A stretch of DNA of 64,000 nucleotides from Neobacillus niacini (lineage in GTDB: Bacteria; Bacillota; Bacilli; Bacillales; Cytobacillaceae). Positions 18,226-27,193 of the stretch are shown here, in pieces; positions within the stretch are counted from its first letter, which is position 1, and each line of letters starts with the position of its first letter. The stretch lies in contig NZ_JAMBOB010000004.1 of the NCBI RefSeq assembly GCF_023715415.1, positions 310,001-374,000 on the forward strand. The letters run 5' to 3'. The translations under genes and the position numbers were made by a program. Below the pieces are notes generated by a model. That model was given only the letters and a program-made list of their open reading frames with translations, did no database searches and was not told the DNA's origin.

Positions 18226-18263
18226 TAAAGGTGCCTGCCATTTAGATAGGAAAGGCACCTTTA
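18226..18263. terminator. Bidirectional hairpin between convergent genes
   Basis: Perfect 11-bp inverted repeat TAAAGGTGCCT / AGGCACCTTTA with a 16-base loop. It overlaps the stop codon of the minus-strand DUF5658 gene. Confidence 0.65.
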
Positions 18264-18557
18264 GATGAGGGTGAGGAGCCAGTAGCAATGCAGGAAAAAT
18301 ATCAAGGTATAGAAGCTAGAGGCAAAGATAGTGAGTCCCTTTGTAAAGGAGGTGGATGGTACTTTTTTAAAAAGAATGAACAAGTAAAGGCACAGCGAAA
18401 ATGTCAGTTTGGTAATCAAAAATAAGGCCGGTTCGGCTTCATATATTCTGCTCATCAATGGGTTCATTTCTTGTATAAATGAATTTTTCAATCCAAAGAA
18501 TGTAATGAAGGCATCAAAAATATTTAAGAGCGATAAATAATGAAAAAGGAAAACCAC
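18261..18557 (-). CDS. DUF5658-family small membrane protein
   Basis: 98 residues with three hydrophobic segments. The motif LLNIFDAFITFFGL followed by EMNPLM is the signature of DUF5658 proteins in Bacillus and other bacteria. Start GTG 18557 with AGAGGTGAT upstream. Function unknown. Confidence 0.75.
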   Translation of the reverse strand: MVFLFHYLSLLNIFDAFITFFGLKNSFIQEMNPLMSRIYEAEPALFLITKLTFSLCLYLFILFKKVPSTSFTKGLTIFASSFYTLIFFLHCYWLLTLI

Positions 18558-18559
18558 TG

Positions 18560-18765
18560 GACTATCACCTCTCTGTTCCTAATAACGAACTCTTACACAT
18601 TCCTTTTTGAGGGGATGTTTTCCTTCCATAGTGAGCGATAATCGTTAGACAATTTCCCCTATAACAGCCGAATGAAGTCGAGGAGGATAAAGAAAGCTCG
18701 AAAAATGGCTCAGAGTCGACGAATCTGAGCCTTTCTATTTGAATTTCTTCTTTAATAAAAGGGAG
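18560..18765. other. Non-coding block with hairpin, probable repeat remnant
   Basis: About 200 bases without a credible gene. Contains a perfect 8-bp stem GGCTCAGA / TCTGAGCC at 18707-18731. Its base composition is unlike the surrounding AT-rich spacers and it lies directly beside a palindromic repeat unit. Confidence 0.4.
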
Positions 18766-18824
18766 TGTCCGCCTGAGGTGGAAAGTGTCCACGAATGGTG
18801 CCTGTCACCAAGGTGACAGGCACC
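18766..18824. repeat. Palindromic repeat with opposed cores
   Basis: TGTCCGCCTGAGGTGG, AAAGTGTCCACGAAT, then GGTGCCTGTCACC (18797-18809) and the inverted GGTGACAGGCACC (18812-18824) two bases apart, forming a hairpin. It lies 20 bases beyond the stop of the RND pump gene. Confidence 0.9.
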
Positions 18825-18844
18825 ATTTCCCAAACATCCCCCAC

Positions 18845-21800
18845 TTATTTCCCACGGTCTATGATGCTATACATGACTGGGATGACGAATAGGGTTAATA
18901 GTGTGCTGCTGACCATTCCTCCTATGACGGTTATGCCCATGGGCTGGTTGATTTCGGTTCCTTCGCCGATTCCGAGGGCGAGTGGGATGAGTCCCAGGAT
19001 GGTAGTGAGGGATGTCATAAAGATTGGCCTTGCCCGGTCTTTTACGGATTCTACAATGGCGTCATAAGAGGCTAATCCACTCTCCTTTTTCTGATTGATA
19101 AAGTCGACGATGACGATGGCATTGTTGACGACAATGCCGGCAAGCACAATGACGCCAATGATAACAGTTAGACTTATAGGACTCATCGTGCTAGTCAAGG
19201 CTAGTGCCACTCCTATCACCATTAATGGCACGCTAAACATGATCACAAATGGATATTTTAGAGATTCAAATTGTGCCGCCATTACGAGATAAATGAACAC
19301 AACCGCAAGAATAAGCGCGAGAATCACCTCATCGATGGATGAATCAAGCAATTCTTTCTCTCCACTAAAAACAATCTCTGACTCCCCCGGAAGGTTCAGG
19401 GTGTCAATCTCCTCCTCGACCTTCTTTGCTATCGCACCTAAATTAGTGGTTGTTTTGTATTTCAAAGTAAATTGCACCGCACCCTGTTGGTTGATTCTCT
19501 GGATATCAACAGGTCCACTTTTCACTTCAATTTTTGATACGTCACCCAACGTCACGTACTCTCCATTTGGCTTTTTCACAAGGAGACCTTTGAGGTGTTC
19601 CAGATTACGCGTAATCTTACGGTCATACTGAACAAAGATACTGTGAATTTCACCAGTTTCGGAAACCATCTGTGTGGCCCTTGAACCACGGGTCACATCA
19701 TTCACAATCATCGCAATCTGAGCAGGGACTAAGCCATGCCTCAATGCTGCTTCTCGGTCAACACTAATCTGAACTTCATCCACTCTTTCCATCAAATCCG
19801 TTGTTAATTCATTGACTTCTTCTACGTTTTTCAACTCATTATAAATCGTATCTACAGACTGAGTTAATCGTTCTGGATTCGTATCTCTGACACTAAAAGT
19901 GAGTGTATGCGGACTAGATCCTGTAGAGGACTGCATAATAAAGGATAGCTCCGCAGTTTGATTGGCTTCCACAGCTGCCTTCATTAACCTATCCTTTATA
20001 TCATCGACAAATTTAAAGGTTGTCACTTTCCGCTTCTCCAATTCCTCCATTTTAATATATAGTTCACCCTCATTGGCATTTGTTGTTCCCCTAAAGGTTC
20101 CTTCCTGCGTGGTGCCAATTAAACCTACGAAGGTGTCGACCTCTCTTTCCTTTTTCAATTGGTCCTCAAGCGCAGCAACGACCTTTTCGGTTTCTGTTAA
20201 TGCAGCTCCATTTTCCAGCTTTATCCGAATACTAAAGAATCCCTCATCGGTGCTCGGCAAAAATTGTGTCCCTACTGTCGTCAAACCAAAAACGCTTATA
20301 CCAAGACATACGATGGTGATGATGATTACGGCGCTGCGGTGCTGAAGTGACCAGCGGACACCTTTATCAATTCTTTTTATCCAGCTGTTTTTATGCCTCC
20401 TGTTTAGATAACTCCTTTTTGGAGCCTTCAATAGCTTGCTCGCAAGCATCGGCACCACGGTCAAAGCTACCACTAGTGATGCGAATAAACTAAAGGAAAT
20501 CGTTAATGCGAATTCAGTAAACATTTCTCCAATCAATCCGGTAATAAACACCACCGGTAAAAAAACAGAAACAGTGGTTAAGGTTGAAGCCGTGATGGCT
20601 GTCCCAACTTCTTTCGTACCTTCCTTCGCTGCCTCTTTCGGTTCTTTTCCCATCGAAAGATGACGGTAAATATTTTCAATAACGACAATCGAATTATCGA
20701 CGAGCATTCCAATTCCGAGGGCAAGCCCGCCTAGAGTCATTATGTTTAAGGTGAAATCCGCAAAATACATGAGAACAAACGTAACAATAACCGAATATGG
20801 AATCGCAATCCCAATAATTAGCGGACTATTGATATTTTTTAAAAATAAGAATAACACCGCCATCGCCAATGCCCCGCCAAGTAGCAGTGAAGTAGAAATG
20901 TTTCCGATGGCCATCTGGATAAATTCCCCTTGGTCAAAAAGTATTTCAGATTCAATCCCTTTGTACTTTTCTTTTTTCAAGAGCTTGTCCAGTTGTTTAA
21001 GAAACTCCTTCGAAACTGCGGCGGTATTGGAATCGGATTGTTGCAGCACACTGAGCAGTACGGATGGCTTTTGATTCATTCTCGTAATCGTATGGTCATC
21101 CAGCTTCGTGAATTCAACTGTGCTGATGTCCTGAAGCTTTATTTTTTCACCCGTTAATGGATTGACGCTTACGGTAAGCCCCTTTAGCGTTTCAAGAGAA
21201 TGAATAGAGCTGATGATTCTGGTTGTAAGCTCCTTCCCTTCTGTTAAAATCGTGTCACCCGGCATCGAGATATGATTGGCTTTGATGAGGTCAACAATAT
21301 CCGATTGACTGAGTTGAAAACTTCTCAGCTTTTCTTGATCCAGTTCCACTCTTACCTCTTGGGTGGAAGTGCCTGAAAGGTTAACACTTGCCACTCCGAC
21401 AACCTTGGTTAGTTCGAGCTTCAATTGTTTCGCAAGCTCCCTTAAAGAGGTTTCATCCTCTTCGGAACTAAGTGAAAGCTGGATAATTGGAAACATGGCA
21501 GGGTCAAACTTAAGGAAACGCGGCTTGCCAACACCCTCTGGAAGCAGAGCCATATCAAGGCGCTGAAGAACTTCATTTTGAATTTCATCAATATCCGTCG
21601 CCCAAGAAAATTGCATTAATATAAAATTTGCACCTTCCTGAGAGGTAGAGGTCATGGTTTTAATCCCAGGCAGGGTGGCTAGATTCTCTTCTAAAGGTTT
21701 GGTTACCTTCTCAACCACCTCTTCCGGACTAGCACCAGGATATGTCGTAACGACCACTCCTACCGGGGGATTCATCTCCGGAATCAACTTCATCGGTATC

Positions 21801-21892
21801 TTAAAAAGGGAAACACCTCCCAAAATCAAAACAAAAAACATCGTAACAAGAGTAAAAATCGGCCGCCTTATCGAAAAATCACTAATCCACAT
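18845..21892 (-). CDS. RND-family efflux pump permease (SwrC/AcrB-like)
   Basis: 1015-residue proton-driven exporter. N-terminal SIRRPIFTLVTMFFVLI helix, two large extracytoplasmic loops, and twelve membrane segments in two halves. Family motifs include PGASPEEVVEKV near residue 50, GMLVDNSIVVIENI in TM4 (functional Asp) and GIVVNNAIVIVDFI in TM10. B. subtilis SwrC (YerP), needed for swarming and surfactin resistance, is the likely counterpart. No membrane-fusion protein gene is adjacent, as usual for Gram-positive RND pumps. Substrate unknown. Confidence 0.9.
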   Translation of the reverse strand: MWISDFSIRRPIFTLVTMFFVLILGGVSLFKIPMKLIPEMNPPVGVVVTTYPGASPEEVVEKVTKPLEENLATLPGIKTMTSTSQEGANFILMQFSWATDIDEIQNEVLQRLDMALLPEGVGKPRFLKFDPAMFPIIQLSLSSEEDETSLRELAKQLKLELTKVVGVASVNLSGTSTQEVRVELDQEKLRSFQLSQSDIVDLIKANHISMPGDTILTEGKELTTRIISSIHSLETLKGLTVSVNPLTGEKIKLQDISTVEFTKLDDHTITRMNQKPSVLLSVLQQSDSNTAAVSKEFLKQLDKLLKKEKYKGIESEILFDQGEFIQMAIGNISTSLLLGGALAMAVLFLFLKNINSPLIIGIAIPYSVIVTFVLMYFADFTLNIMTLGGLALGIGMLVDNSIVVIENIYRHLSMGKEPKEAAKEGTKEVGTAITASTLTTVSVFLPVVFITGLIGEMFTEFALTISFSLFASLVVALTVVPMLASKLLKAPKRSYLNRRHKNSWIKRIDKGVRWSLQHRSAVIIITIVCLGISVFGLTTVGTQFLPSTDEGFFSIRIKLENGAALTETEKVVAALEDQLKKEREVDTFVGLIGTTQEGTFRGTTNANEGELYIKMEELEKRKVTTFKFVDDIKDRLMKAAVEANQTAELSFIMQSSTGSSPHTLTFSVRDTNPERLTQSVDTIYNELKNVEEVNELTTDLMERVDEVQISVDREAALRHGLVPAQIAMIVNDVTRGSRATQMVSETGEIHSIFVQYDRKITRNLEHLKGLLVKKPNGEYVTLGDVSKIEVKSGPVDIQRINQQGAVQFTLKYKTTTNLGAIAKKVEEEIDTLNLPGESEIVFSGEKELLDSSIDEVILALILAVVFIYLVMAAQFESLKYPFVIMFSVPLMVIGVALALTSTMSPISLTVIIGVIVLAGIVVNNAIVIVDFINQKKESGLASYDAIVESVKDRARPIFMTSLTTILGLIPLALGIGEGTEINQPMGITVIGGMVSSTLLTLFVIPVMYSIIDRGK

Positions 21893-21990
21893 CCAAACGC
21901 CCCGCCCCTTCCACCACGAAAAAAATCATCCATACCTATCATTATTTTCCAACCTTAGTAAAATAAACATTATTTGTCTGGGCCATTGTC

Positions 21991-22036
21991 GGTGCCTGTC
22001 ACCACTAATGTACAAATGTCCTCCTGGGGTGGACAA
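21991..22036. repeat. Palindromic repeat, divergent unit
   Basis: Core GGTGCCTGTCACC (21991-22003), then ACTAATGTACAAATG, then GTCCTCCTGGGGTGGACAAA, a degenerate GTCC...GGAC palindrome. Upstream of the RND gene. Confidence 0.8.
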
Positions 22037-22093
22037 AAATAGAGAGAAGCGCATTTGCACTTCTCTTTGGCTGCGCCTGCATTAACAGGCTTA

Positions 22094-22387
22094 TTACAGT
22101 TTCCATTTTGGAAAGTCTTTTATTTTTTGTTTTTCGTACTCTGTCATTCTTGAGTAGGAATGTGACAGTTTTGAAATGATGTATCCTTGCGGGCTAGCGG
22201 TTTCGTCCAGATCATTAACCTCTTGTAGTTTAATATTCGTAAACATAATGGCTATTTGAGCTAAACTCTCGATTGTGTCCATCAATTCAGGGTTGTCATT
22301 GTAATTTTTCTTGGCAATGGCATAAACAGTATCCAACCGGCTCCTAATGTGCTTTAGTGTTTCTGCGTCAAATTGGTCTTTTTTCAT
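22094..22387 (-). CDS. Small helical protein of unknown function
   Basis: 97 residues, charged and mostly helical, no membrane segment. It begins MKKDQFDAETLKHIRSRLDTVY and ends YEKQKIKDFPKWKL. ATG start with AAGGGGTGAAATG upstream. Base composition and ribosome site are like neighbouring genes, so I take it as real. I do not recognise the family. Confidence 0.65.
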   Translation of the reverse strand: MKKDQFDAETLKHIRSRLDTVYAIAKKNYNDNPELMDTIESLAQIAIMFTNIKLQEVNDLDETASPQGYIISKLSHSYSRMTEYEKQKIKDFPKWKL

Positions 22388-22506
22388 TACATTTCACCCC
22401 TTATTAATAAAGCATATGGAACTTTAGCGTATATGGAACGTAATTAAATAAATAAATCTAAGTAGGAATAATCTGTTATCACCAGATAAATGATATTTTG
22501 TCACAA

Positions 22507-22553
22507 AAAAAAGGCATTTCTCTAACTAGTTCATTAGAAAAAACACCTTTTTT
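22507..22553 (-). terminator. Terminator after GNAT acetyltransferase gene
   Basis: Imperfect stem AAAAAGGCATTTCTCTAA / TTAGAAAAAACACCTTTTT, followed on the minus strand by a T-run. It lies 13 bases past the stop at 22566. Confidence 0.8.
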
Positions 22554-22565
22554 ACACAGTAAAAT

Positions 22566-23459
22566 TTATAAAAAATAGTGATAACAGACAACTGCCTCTA
22601 CCTGTTTAAAGCCTTCCTGTATATAGAGAGACTGTGCCCGGTCGTTCTCTCCGTTCACACTAAGGATTGTTCGTCTATAACCTTTTTCTTTAGCAAAATG
22701 TAAGACTGCCCTAAGAAGGATTCTTCCTAAGCCTCGTCCTTGGTACTCAGGTGTAACTGCAACCGGTCCTATATTCATGATAGGCGAATTTTCATATTCA
22801 TCATCAGCACCTCTAATCACTCCTACAGGTTTCCCCTGATGGAAAAGAAGCATCATGCCACCCTCAAGGTAATCCTCATCTTGAAGGAGCTTTGTCACAC
22901 CTTCCGTTATGATCGGTGTTTCACTACCTCTAAGTGTAGCAAATGCTGTATTTCTTACCGTTGACCAATTTTCTTCATCCTGTCCTCTTTGAAAAGATCT
23001 AAGCTCATATCCTTCTGGTAGCTTGACTTCAGGTAGAGCTAGGTCCTCCCTAACAAGGAGAAAGGCATACCTTTCTATAGTAAATTTCAAACCCTCAGTC
23101 ATTTCTATCAATACTTTATTAAAAACTGGAATAAACAGAAAAACCTTATTTAGGTCTGTCGTATGTTCTAAAACTGCCTGTAGCAGCTGCTGATAACATT
23201 GAATATCCTCCACTTCAGAATGAAAGATTCGAAAACGTGCTCTTTTTCCTCGTTTATGATAATCATCCATCACCAAAGAAGCTGCTCCTACAATATCATC
23301 CTGCTGATTGATGAGAATATAAGTTGGATTCTCATCATCTACCTGAAAATCCCGTAATTCAAAATCATACAAATAGGAATCATCAACCTCATCGCGATGC
23401 TTTCTACAATACGCCGCAAAATCATGAACCCTCGCCTTTTCTAACGCAATAACCTTCAT
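22566..23459 (-). CDS. GNAT-family N-acetyltransferase
   Basis: 297 residues. The C-terminal ~130 residues form a clear GNAT domain: NIGPVAVTPEYQGRGLGRILLRAVLHFAKEKG holds the acetyl-CoA pyrophosphate loop (QGRGLG), followed by SVNGENDRAQSLYIQEGF. The N-terminal half looks like a second, weaker GNAT-like domain (QQDDIVGAASLVMDDY). Substrate unknown. ATG start with AGGGAGGGATGG upstream. Transcribed alone. Confidence 0.88.
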   Translation of the reverse strand: MKVIALEKARVHDFAAYCRKHRDEVDDSYLYDFELRDFQVDDENPTYILINQQDDIVGAASLVMDDYHKRGKRARFRIFHSEVEDIQCYQQLLQAVLEHTTDLNKVFLFIPVFNKVLIEMTEGLKFTIERYAFLLVREDLALPEVKLPEGYELRSFQRGQDEENWSTVRNTAFATLRGSETPIITEGVTKLLQDEDYLEGGMMLLFHQGKPVGVIRGADDEYENSPIMNIGPVAVTPEYQGRGLGRILLRAVLHFAKEKGYRRTILSVNGENDRAQSLYIQEGFKQVEAVVCYHYFL

Positions 23460-23490
23460 TCATCCATCCCTCCCTCTTTTAATATTATTA

Positions 23491-23541
23491 TCCACTGGCG
23501 GTGCCTGTCACCATTTATGCAAAACCCCACCATTTATGCAT
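23491..23541. repeat. Palindromic repeat, ATAAAT-flanked unit
   Basis: Core GGTGCCTGTCACC at 23500-23512 followed by ATTTATGCA. In reverse orientation this is TGCATAAATGGTGACAGGCA(CC), the flank also seen at 11031 and 13119. The CACCATTTATGCA motif is partly repeated at 23527-23540. Confidence 0.85.
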
Positions 23542-23614
23542 TCATTTTGGCCATTTTATTCATATGTATGAAACTCCTGGTAACGGTCAACCTTGTTAGA
23601 TGGGAGGTTGGGTG

Positions 23615-24037
23615 ATGAGGAGTATGTTTATTTTGGTTTGGTGCGGTTTGATTTTGCTGTTTACTTGTACGTCAAGTCTTCACGATTTGATTCATTTTGG
23701 AGCTGTGCGGTTTCAATGGGATGTAAATCCACCTTATTTAGAGTTCTTTTTACCATTCCCCTCTGATGTTAGCAGGGGCTTATTGCTACAAAAATCGGGT
23801 CATATTTTCGCATTTCATTTTCTTACCATTCTACTATTAATGAAATATAAATCTAAATTCCTTATCCTACTAGCGGCTTCCACCTTTGCCGCTCTAACAG
23901 AATTCCTCCAATTATACTTTCACCGAGGTGGCAGAGTTTTTGACGTCGGCTTTGATTTAATTGGCATTTTGATTACGTTAGGGTTAGCTATTCTCTTCAC
24001 TATCAGTCAAACAAATTCGGTATCAGAGAAATATTAA
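23615..24037 (+). CDS. VanZ-family membrane protein
   Basis: 140 residues, four hydrophobic segments. The VanZ pattern is visible: KSGHIFAFHFLTILLL, then ALTEFLQLYFHRGGRVFDVGFDLIGILI (E/Q...R...D...G). Start ATG 23615 (MRSMFILVW) chosen because GGGAGG lies seven bases upstream; an in-frame ATG at 23600 would itself overlap that site. Members are linked to teicoplanin tolerance or cell-envelope roles; the role here is unknown. Confidence 0.82.
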   Translation: MRSMFILVWCGLILLFTCTSSLHDLIHFGAVRFQWDVNPPYLEFFLPFPSDVSRGLLLQKSGHIFAFHFLTILLLMKYKSKFLILLAASTFAALTEFLQLYFHRGGRVFDVGFDLIGILITLGLAILFTISQTNSVSEKY

Positions 24038-24120
24038 AAGTATTAAACAAACTTCCTTCCCATTTTCTCTTGTATTGCCTCTATACTTAAGCAAAAAAAT
24101 AATCGAATGAGGTGGTCATC

Positions 24121-24218
24121 GTGGAGTGGAAAATTAACAACGTACAAAGGGAGCAAGTAGATTGATTTGAAATTGTACGGGAAGACGTAACCCTTCCAAA
24201 TCAAGTGTACGCCCCAAA
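24121..24218 (+). pseudogene. Gene fragment with in-frame TGA, cut by repeat
   Basis: After GAGGTGG a GTG opens a frame reading VEWKINNVQREQVD, then TGA, then FEIVREDVTLPNQVYAPN in the same frame. Both parts read like ordinary protein. The frame runs directly into the repeat unit at 24219. TGA may have replaced TGG (Trp). This looks like the 5' remnant of a lost gene; I do not recognise the family. Confidence 0.45.
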
Positions 24219-24262
24219 TGTCCGCCTCAGGTGGACAGTGTCCACGAGTGGTGACAGGCACC
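24219..24262. repeat. Palindromic repeat, full-length unit
   Basis: TGTCCGCCTCAGGTGGACAG, TGTCCACGAGT, GGTGACAGGCACC (24250-24262). It ends ~95 bases before the alaR-like gene. Last member of the family in the window. Confidence 0.9.
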
Positions 24263-24356
24263 GTAACTGTAACTGCTAAACAGAAAATATTTTATTTATT
24301 CTAACTATGCTGTATTATAGTAATATTAAATTTGAACGTTTTGAGGAGGATTTGGT

Positions 24357-24860
24357 ATGAGGTTGTCTGGTGTGGAGTTGGAGGTTCTATCGATTCTTGA
24401 GGAGAATCATCGAATTCCAGTGGAAGATATTGCGTTGATGGTGAATTCGAGCGCGGAGGATGTTACCGCGGTTATTAAGAAATTAGAGGATGAGAAGATT
24501 ATTGTGAGTTATCCGGCTTTGATTGACTGGAGCAAGGTGGCTGGCAAGGAAAATATCGTTGCGATGATTGAGGTAAAGGTGACACCAAAGCGCGGGGTTG
24601 GTTTCGATGAGGTAGCGGAAAGAATTTATCGCTTTCCTGAGGTGACATCTCTCTATCTTATGTCCGGGGCCTTTGATTTATCGATAACCATTGAAGGAAA
24701 AACAATGAGTGAGATTGCTAGCTTTGTTTCGGAAAAGCTTTCTACAATCGATAATGTTATTTCTACCACCACGCATTTCATGTTAAAAAAATACAAGCAT
24801 GACGGCGTCATCTTCGGTGAAAGCAATGACAAAGACCACCGGATGGTGGTTTCACCATGA
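24357..24860 (+). CDS. alaR: Lrp/AsnC-family regulator, AlaR (YugG)-like
   Basis: 167 residues. N-terminal winged helix-turn-helix (residues ~5-60, LSILEENHRIPVEDIALMVNSSAEDVTAVIKKLEDEKII) and C-terminal RAM/ACT ligand-binding domain (~70-150, GFDEVAERIYRFPEVTSLYLMSGAFDLSI). The stop overlaps the aminotransferase start (ATGATGA), so the pair is an operon. The same order, yugG-yugH, occurs in B. subtilis, where AlaR activates alaT for alanine synthesis. GAGGAGG precedes the ATG. Confidence 0.88.
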   Translation: MRLSGVELEVLSILEENHRIPVEDIALMVNSSAEDVTAVIKKLEDEKIIVSYPALIDWSKVAGKENIVAMIEVKVTPKRGVGFDEVAERIYRFPEVTSLYLMSGAFDLSITIEGKTMSEIASFVSEKLSTIDNVISTTTHFMLKKYKHDGVIFGESNDKDHRMVVSP

Positions 24861-26068
24861 TGAAAGAACATCAACACTATTTATCGGAGATGGTGAAAGA
24901 ACTCAAACCATCTGGAATTCGAAAGTTTTTTGACCTGGCAGCTTCCATTAAGGGAGTCGTATCCTTGGGTGTCGGTGAGCCGGACTTTATCACCCCGTGG
25001 AGCATTCGGGAAGCAGCGATTCTTTCTCTAGAAGAAGGCTATACTTCCTATACCGCCAATCCTGGTTTACTAGAACTACGACAGGAAATCTCATCCTACT
25101 TATATAGGCGTTTTGGTGTTCAGTATAATCCAATCGACCAAGTTATTGTGACCGTTGGTGCCAGCCAAGCGATTGACCTAACCTTCCGTGCGATTTTAAA
25201 CCCGGGAGACGAGGTTCTAATTATTGAACCTGCATTCGTTTCTTACGCACCATTAGTCACCTTGGCAGGTGGAAAGCCGATTCCTGTTTCAACACATCAC
25301 AGTAATGGTTTTAAGCTGACACCGGAACAAATCGAAAATGCGATTACCAGTCGCACAAAAGCCATTTTGTTGTGTTCACCTAACAATCCGACCGGAACCT
25401 ATTTAAACAAAGAGGAACTAACAAACCTAGCAGCTGTAATTGAAAAACATGACCTGCTAGTCGTTTCCGATGAAATCTATGCAGAATTAACCTATGATGA
25501 AGAATATACGAGCTTCGCTTCCATAGAAGGTATGTACGAACGAACTATATTAATCAACGGCTTCTCCAAAGGATTTGCGATGACAGGCTGGCGGTTAGGT
25601 TTCTTAGCTGCCCCAGCATCCTTTACAGAACAAATGGTGAAGATTTTACAATATACAACCATGTGCGCACCACATATGCTGCAGCATGGTGCCATCGAGG
25701 CGTTACGAAATACGTATCACGAAGTGGAAAGTATGAGAAGAAGTTATCGCAGAAGACGGAATTACATTGTCCAATCGTTAAACAAGATTGGGTTGGACTG
25801 TCACACTCCAGGCGGTGCTTTCTATGTCTTTCCTTCGATTAAAAGTACGGGCATGACCTCTGAACAATTTGCAGAAGAGCTTTTACTAGCTGAAAAAGTA
25901 GCCGTCGTGCCGGGAAGTGCCTTTGGCGAGAGTGGCGAAGGTTATGTAAGGTGCTCCTATGCCACTTCTTTGGAACAGCTTCAAGAGGCAGTTAAGCGCA
26001 TGGAACGGTTTATGAGCTCATTGAAATTAAAAGAAACACAGGCCCAGGAGCAATATTCTAATAACTAA
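24857..26068 (+). CDS. alaT: PLP aminotransferase, AlaT (YugH)-like
   Basis: 403-residue class I/II aminotransferase. Motifs: SLGVGEPDF, SPNNPTGTYLNKEEL (Asn that contacts the PLP ring), VVSDEIYAELTYD (Asp that pairs with the pyridine N), and NGFSKGFAMTGWRLG with the Schiff-base lysine. The C-terminal Arg region is EGYVRCSYA. In B. subtilis the equivalent YugH/AlaT makes alanine from pyruvate. Translation is coupled to the Lrp-type regulator. A strong terminator follows. Confidence 0.92.
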   Translation: MMKEHQHYLSEMVKELKPSGIRKFFDLAASIKGVVSLGVGEPDFITPWSIREAAILSLEEGYTSYTANPGLLELRQEISSYLYRRFGVQYNPIDQVIVTVGASQAIDLTFRAILNPGDEVLIIEPAFVSYAPLVTLAGGKPIPVSTHHSNGFKLTPEQIENAITSRTKAILLCSPNNPTGTYLNKEELTNLAAVIEKHDLLVVSDEIYAELTYDEEYTSFASIEGMYERTILINGFSKGFAMTGWRLGFLAAPASFTEQMVKILQYTTMCAPHMLQHGAIEALRNTYHEVESMRRSYRRRRNYIVQSLNKIGLDCHTPGGAFYVFPSIKSTGMTSEQFAEELLLAEKVAVVPGSAFGESGEGYVRCSYATSLEQLQEAVKRMERFMSSLKLKETQAQEQYSNN

Positions 26069-26082
26069 ACACAGGCAAAGAG

Positions 26083-26121
26083 CGTCAACCCTTATTCTAA
26101 AAAAAGGGCTTGACGTTTTTT
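26083..26121 (+). terminator. Terminator of alaR-alaT operon
   Basis: Stem CGTCAACCCTT / AAGGGCTTGACG followed by TTTTTTG. Confidence 0.93.
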
Positions 26122-26235
26122 GTATGGTTCTGGAGAGTTTTGCTAGTGCCTAGAAAACCACATTTATGGTAAGATTATTTAGATTTATTTCACTCAAAAA
26201 AGCAACACCCATATATGGTAGAAAAGAGGACAGAA

Positions 26236-27144
26236 ATGAACCAGCAAGATAATTCCCGCTCGATTGTCTTACCGCTTACCATTTCGATTATTGCGATATC
26301 ATTTTCCGCAATCTTTGTAAAATGGTCCGATGCACCTGCATCAATTTTAAGTATGTACCGGATGATGTTTGCAAGTATATTAATGCTTCCGATTGTTTGG
26401 AAAAACCGCGAGGAATTTAAAAAAATAACAAGCAAAGATTGGGGCTTTTTATTTTTTTCAGGTCTCTTTTTAGCATTACATTTTGTTCTTTGGTTCGGTT
26501 CGTTAAAATTAACGACCGTTGCAAGCTCAACCATAATCCTTGCGCTTCAGCCAATTGTCTCCTTGGTCGGCGGTTACTTCCTATTTAAGGAGCGCACCAC
26601 ACCATCCGCACTGATGACCATGGGAATTGCGATTATTGGGGCGATGATGATTGGCTGGGGTGACTTTGCCTTAAGTCAGGACGCCATTCTCGGGGATATC
26701 CTTTCCTTTTTAAGCGTCATAGCTGTAGTTGGCTACTTAATGATTGGCCAAAGCATTGTGAAAAAAGTTTCCCACTGGATTTATAGCTTTTGTGTGTTTT
26801 TTATTGCGACAATCATTCTATCAATCTATAACATAAGCACTAGTGTTGATTTTGGAGGTTATCCAGCTAAGGAATGGGGAATATTCCTTTTACTTGCTAC
26901 TGTTCCGACCATCAGCCATATCATCAATAACTGGCTCTTAAACTATGTTAATGCTACCACCATATCAATGAGTATATTAGGGGAGCCCGTGGGTGCAACG
27001 ATATTAGCCGTCTTGATGCTGGGTGAACACCTTGCCAGCTGGCAAATTGCCGGTGGAATGCTCGTTCTCCTCGGTGTTTTCTTCTTCTTAATGCAGCAGC
27101 AAAAAAAGTTTCATATAAAAGGGACCGTTAAGAGCGGGGCTTAA
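26236..27144 (+). CDS. EamA/DMT-family permease
   Basis: 302 residues, ten hydrophobic segments in two EamA repeats (~10-140 and ~155-295). It has ISFSAIFVKWSDAPASILSMYRM at the N-terminus and the second-repeat motif LLNYVNATTISMSILGEPVGATILAVLMLGE typical of drug/metabolite transporters. Start ATG 26236 (MNQQDNSRS) chosen because AGAGGA lies five bases upstream; an in-frame ATG at 26215 lacks a site. Substrate unknown. Confidence 0.88.
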   Translation: MNQQDNSRSIVLPLTISIIAISFSAIFVKWSDAPASILSMYRMMFASILMLPIVWKNREEFKKITSKDWGFLFFSGLFLALHFVLWFGSLKLTTVASSTIILALQPIVSLVGGYFLFKERTTPSALMTMGIAIIGAMMIGWGDFALSQDAILGDILSFLSVIAVVGYLMIGQSIVKKVSHWIYSFCVFFIATIILSIYNISTSVDFGGYPAKEWGIFLLLATVPTISHIINNWLLNYVNATTISMSILGEPVGATILAVLMLGEHLASWQIAGGMLVLLGVFFFLMQQQKKFHIKGTVKSGA

Positions 27145-27148
27145 AGGG

Positions 27149-27170
27149 AACCTCCATCCGGGGGTTTTTC
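27149..27170 (+). terminator. Terminator after the DMT permease gene
   Basis: AACCTCC / GGGGGTT stem with ATCC loop, then TTTTCTTTTT. Confidence 0.8.
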
Positions 27171-27193
27171 TTTTTACAGGCTGGTGTCCGACG

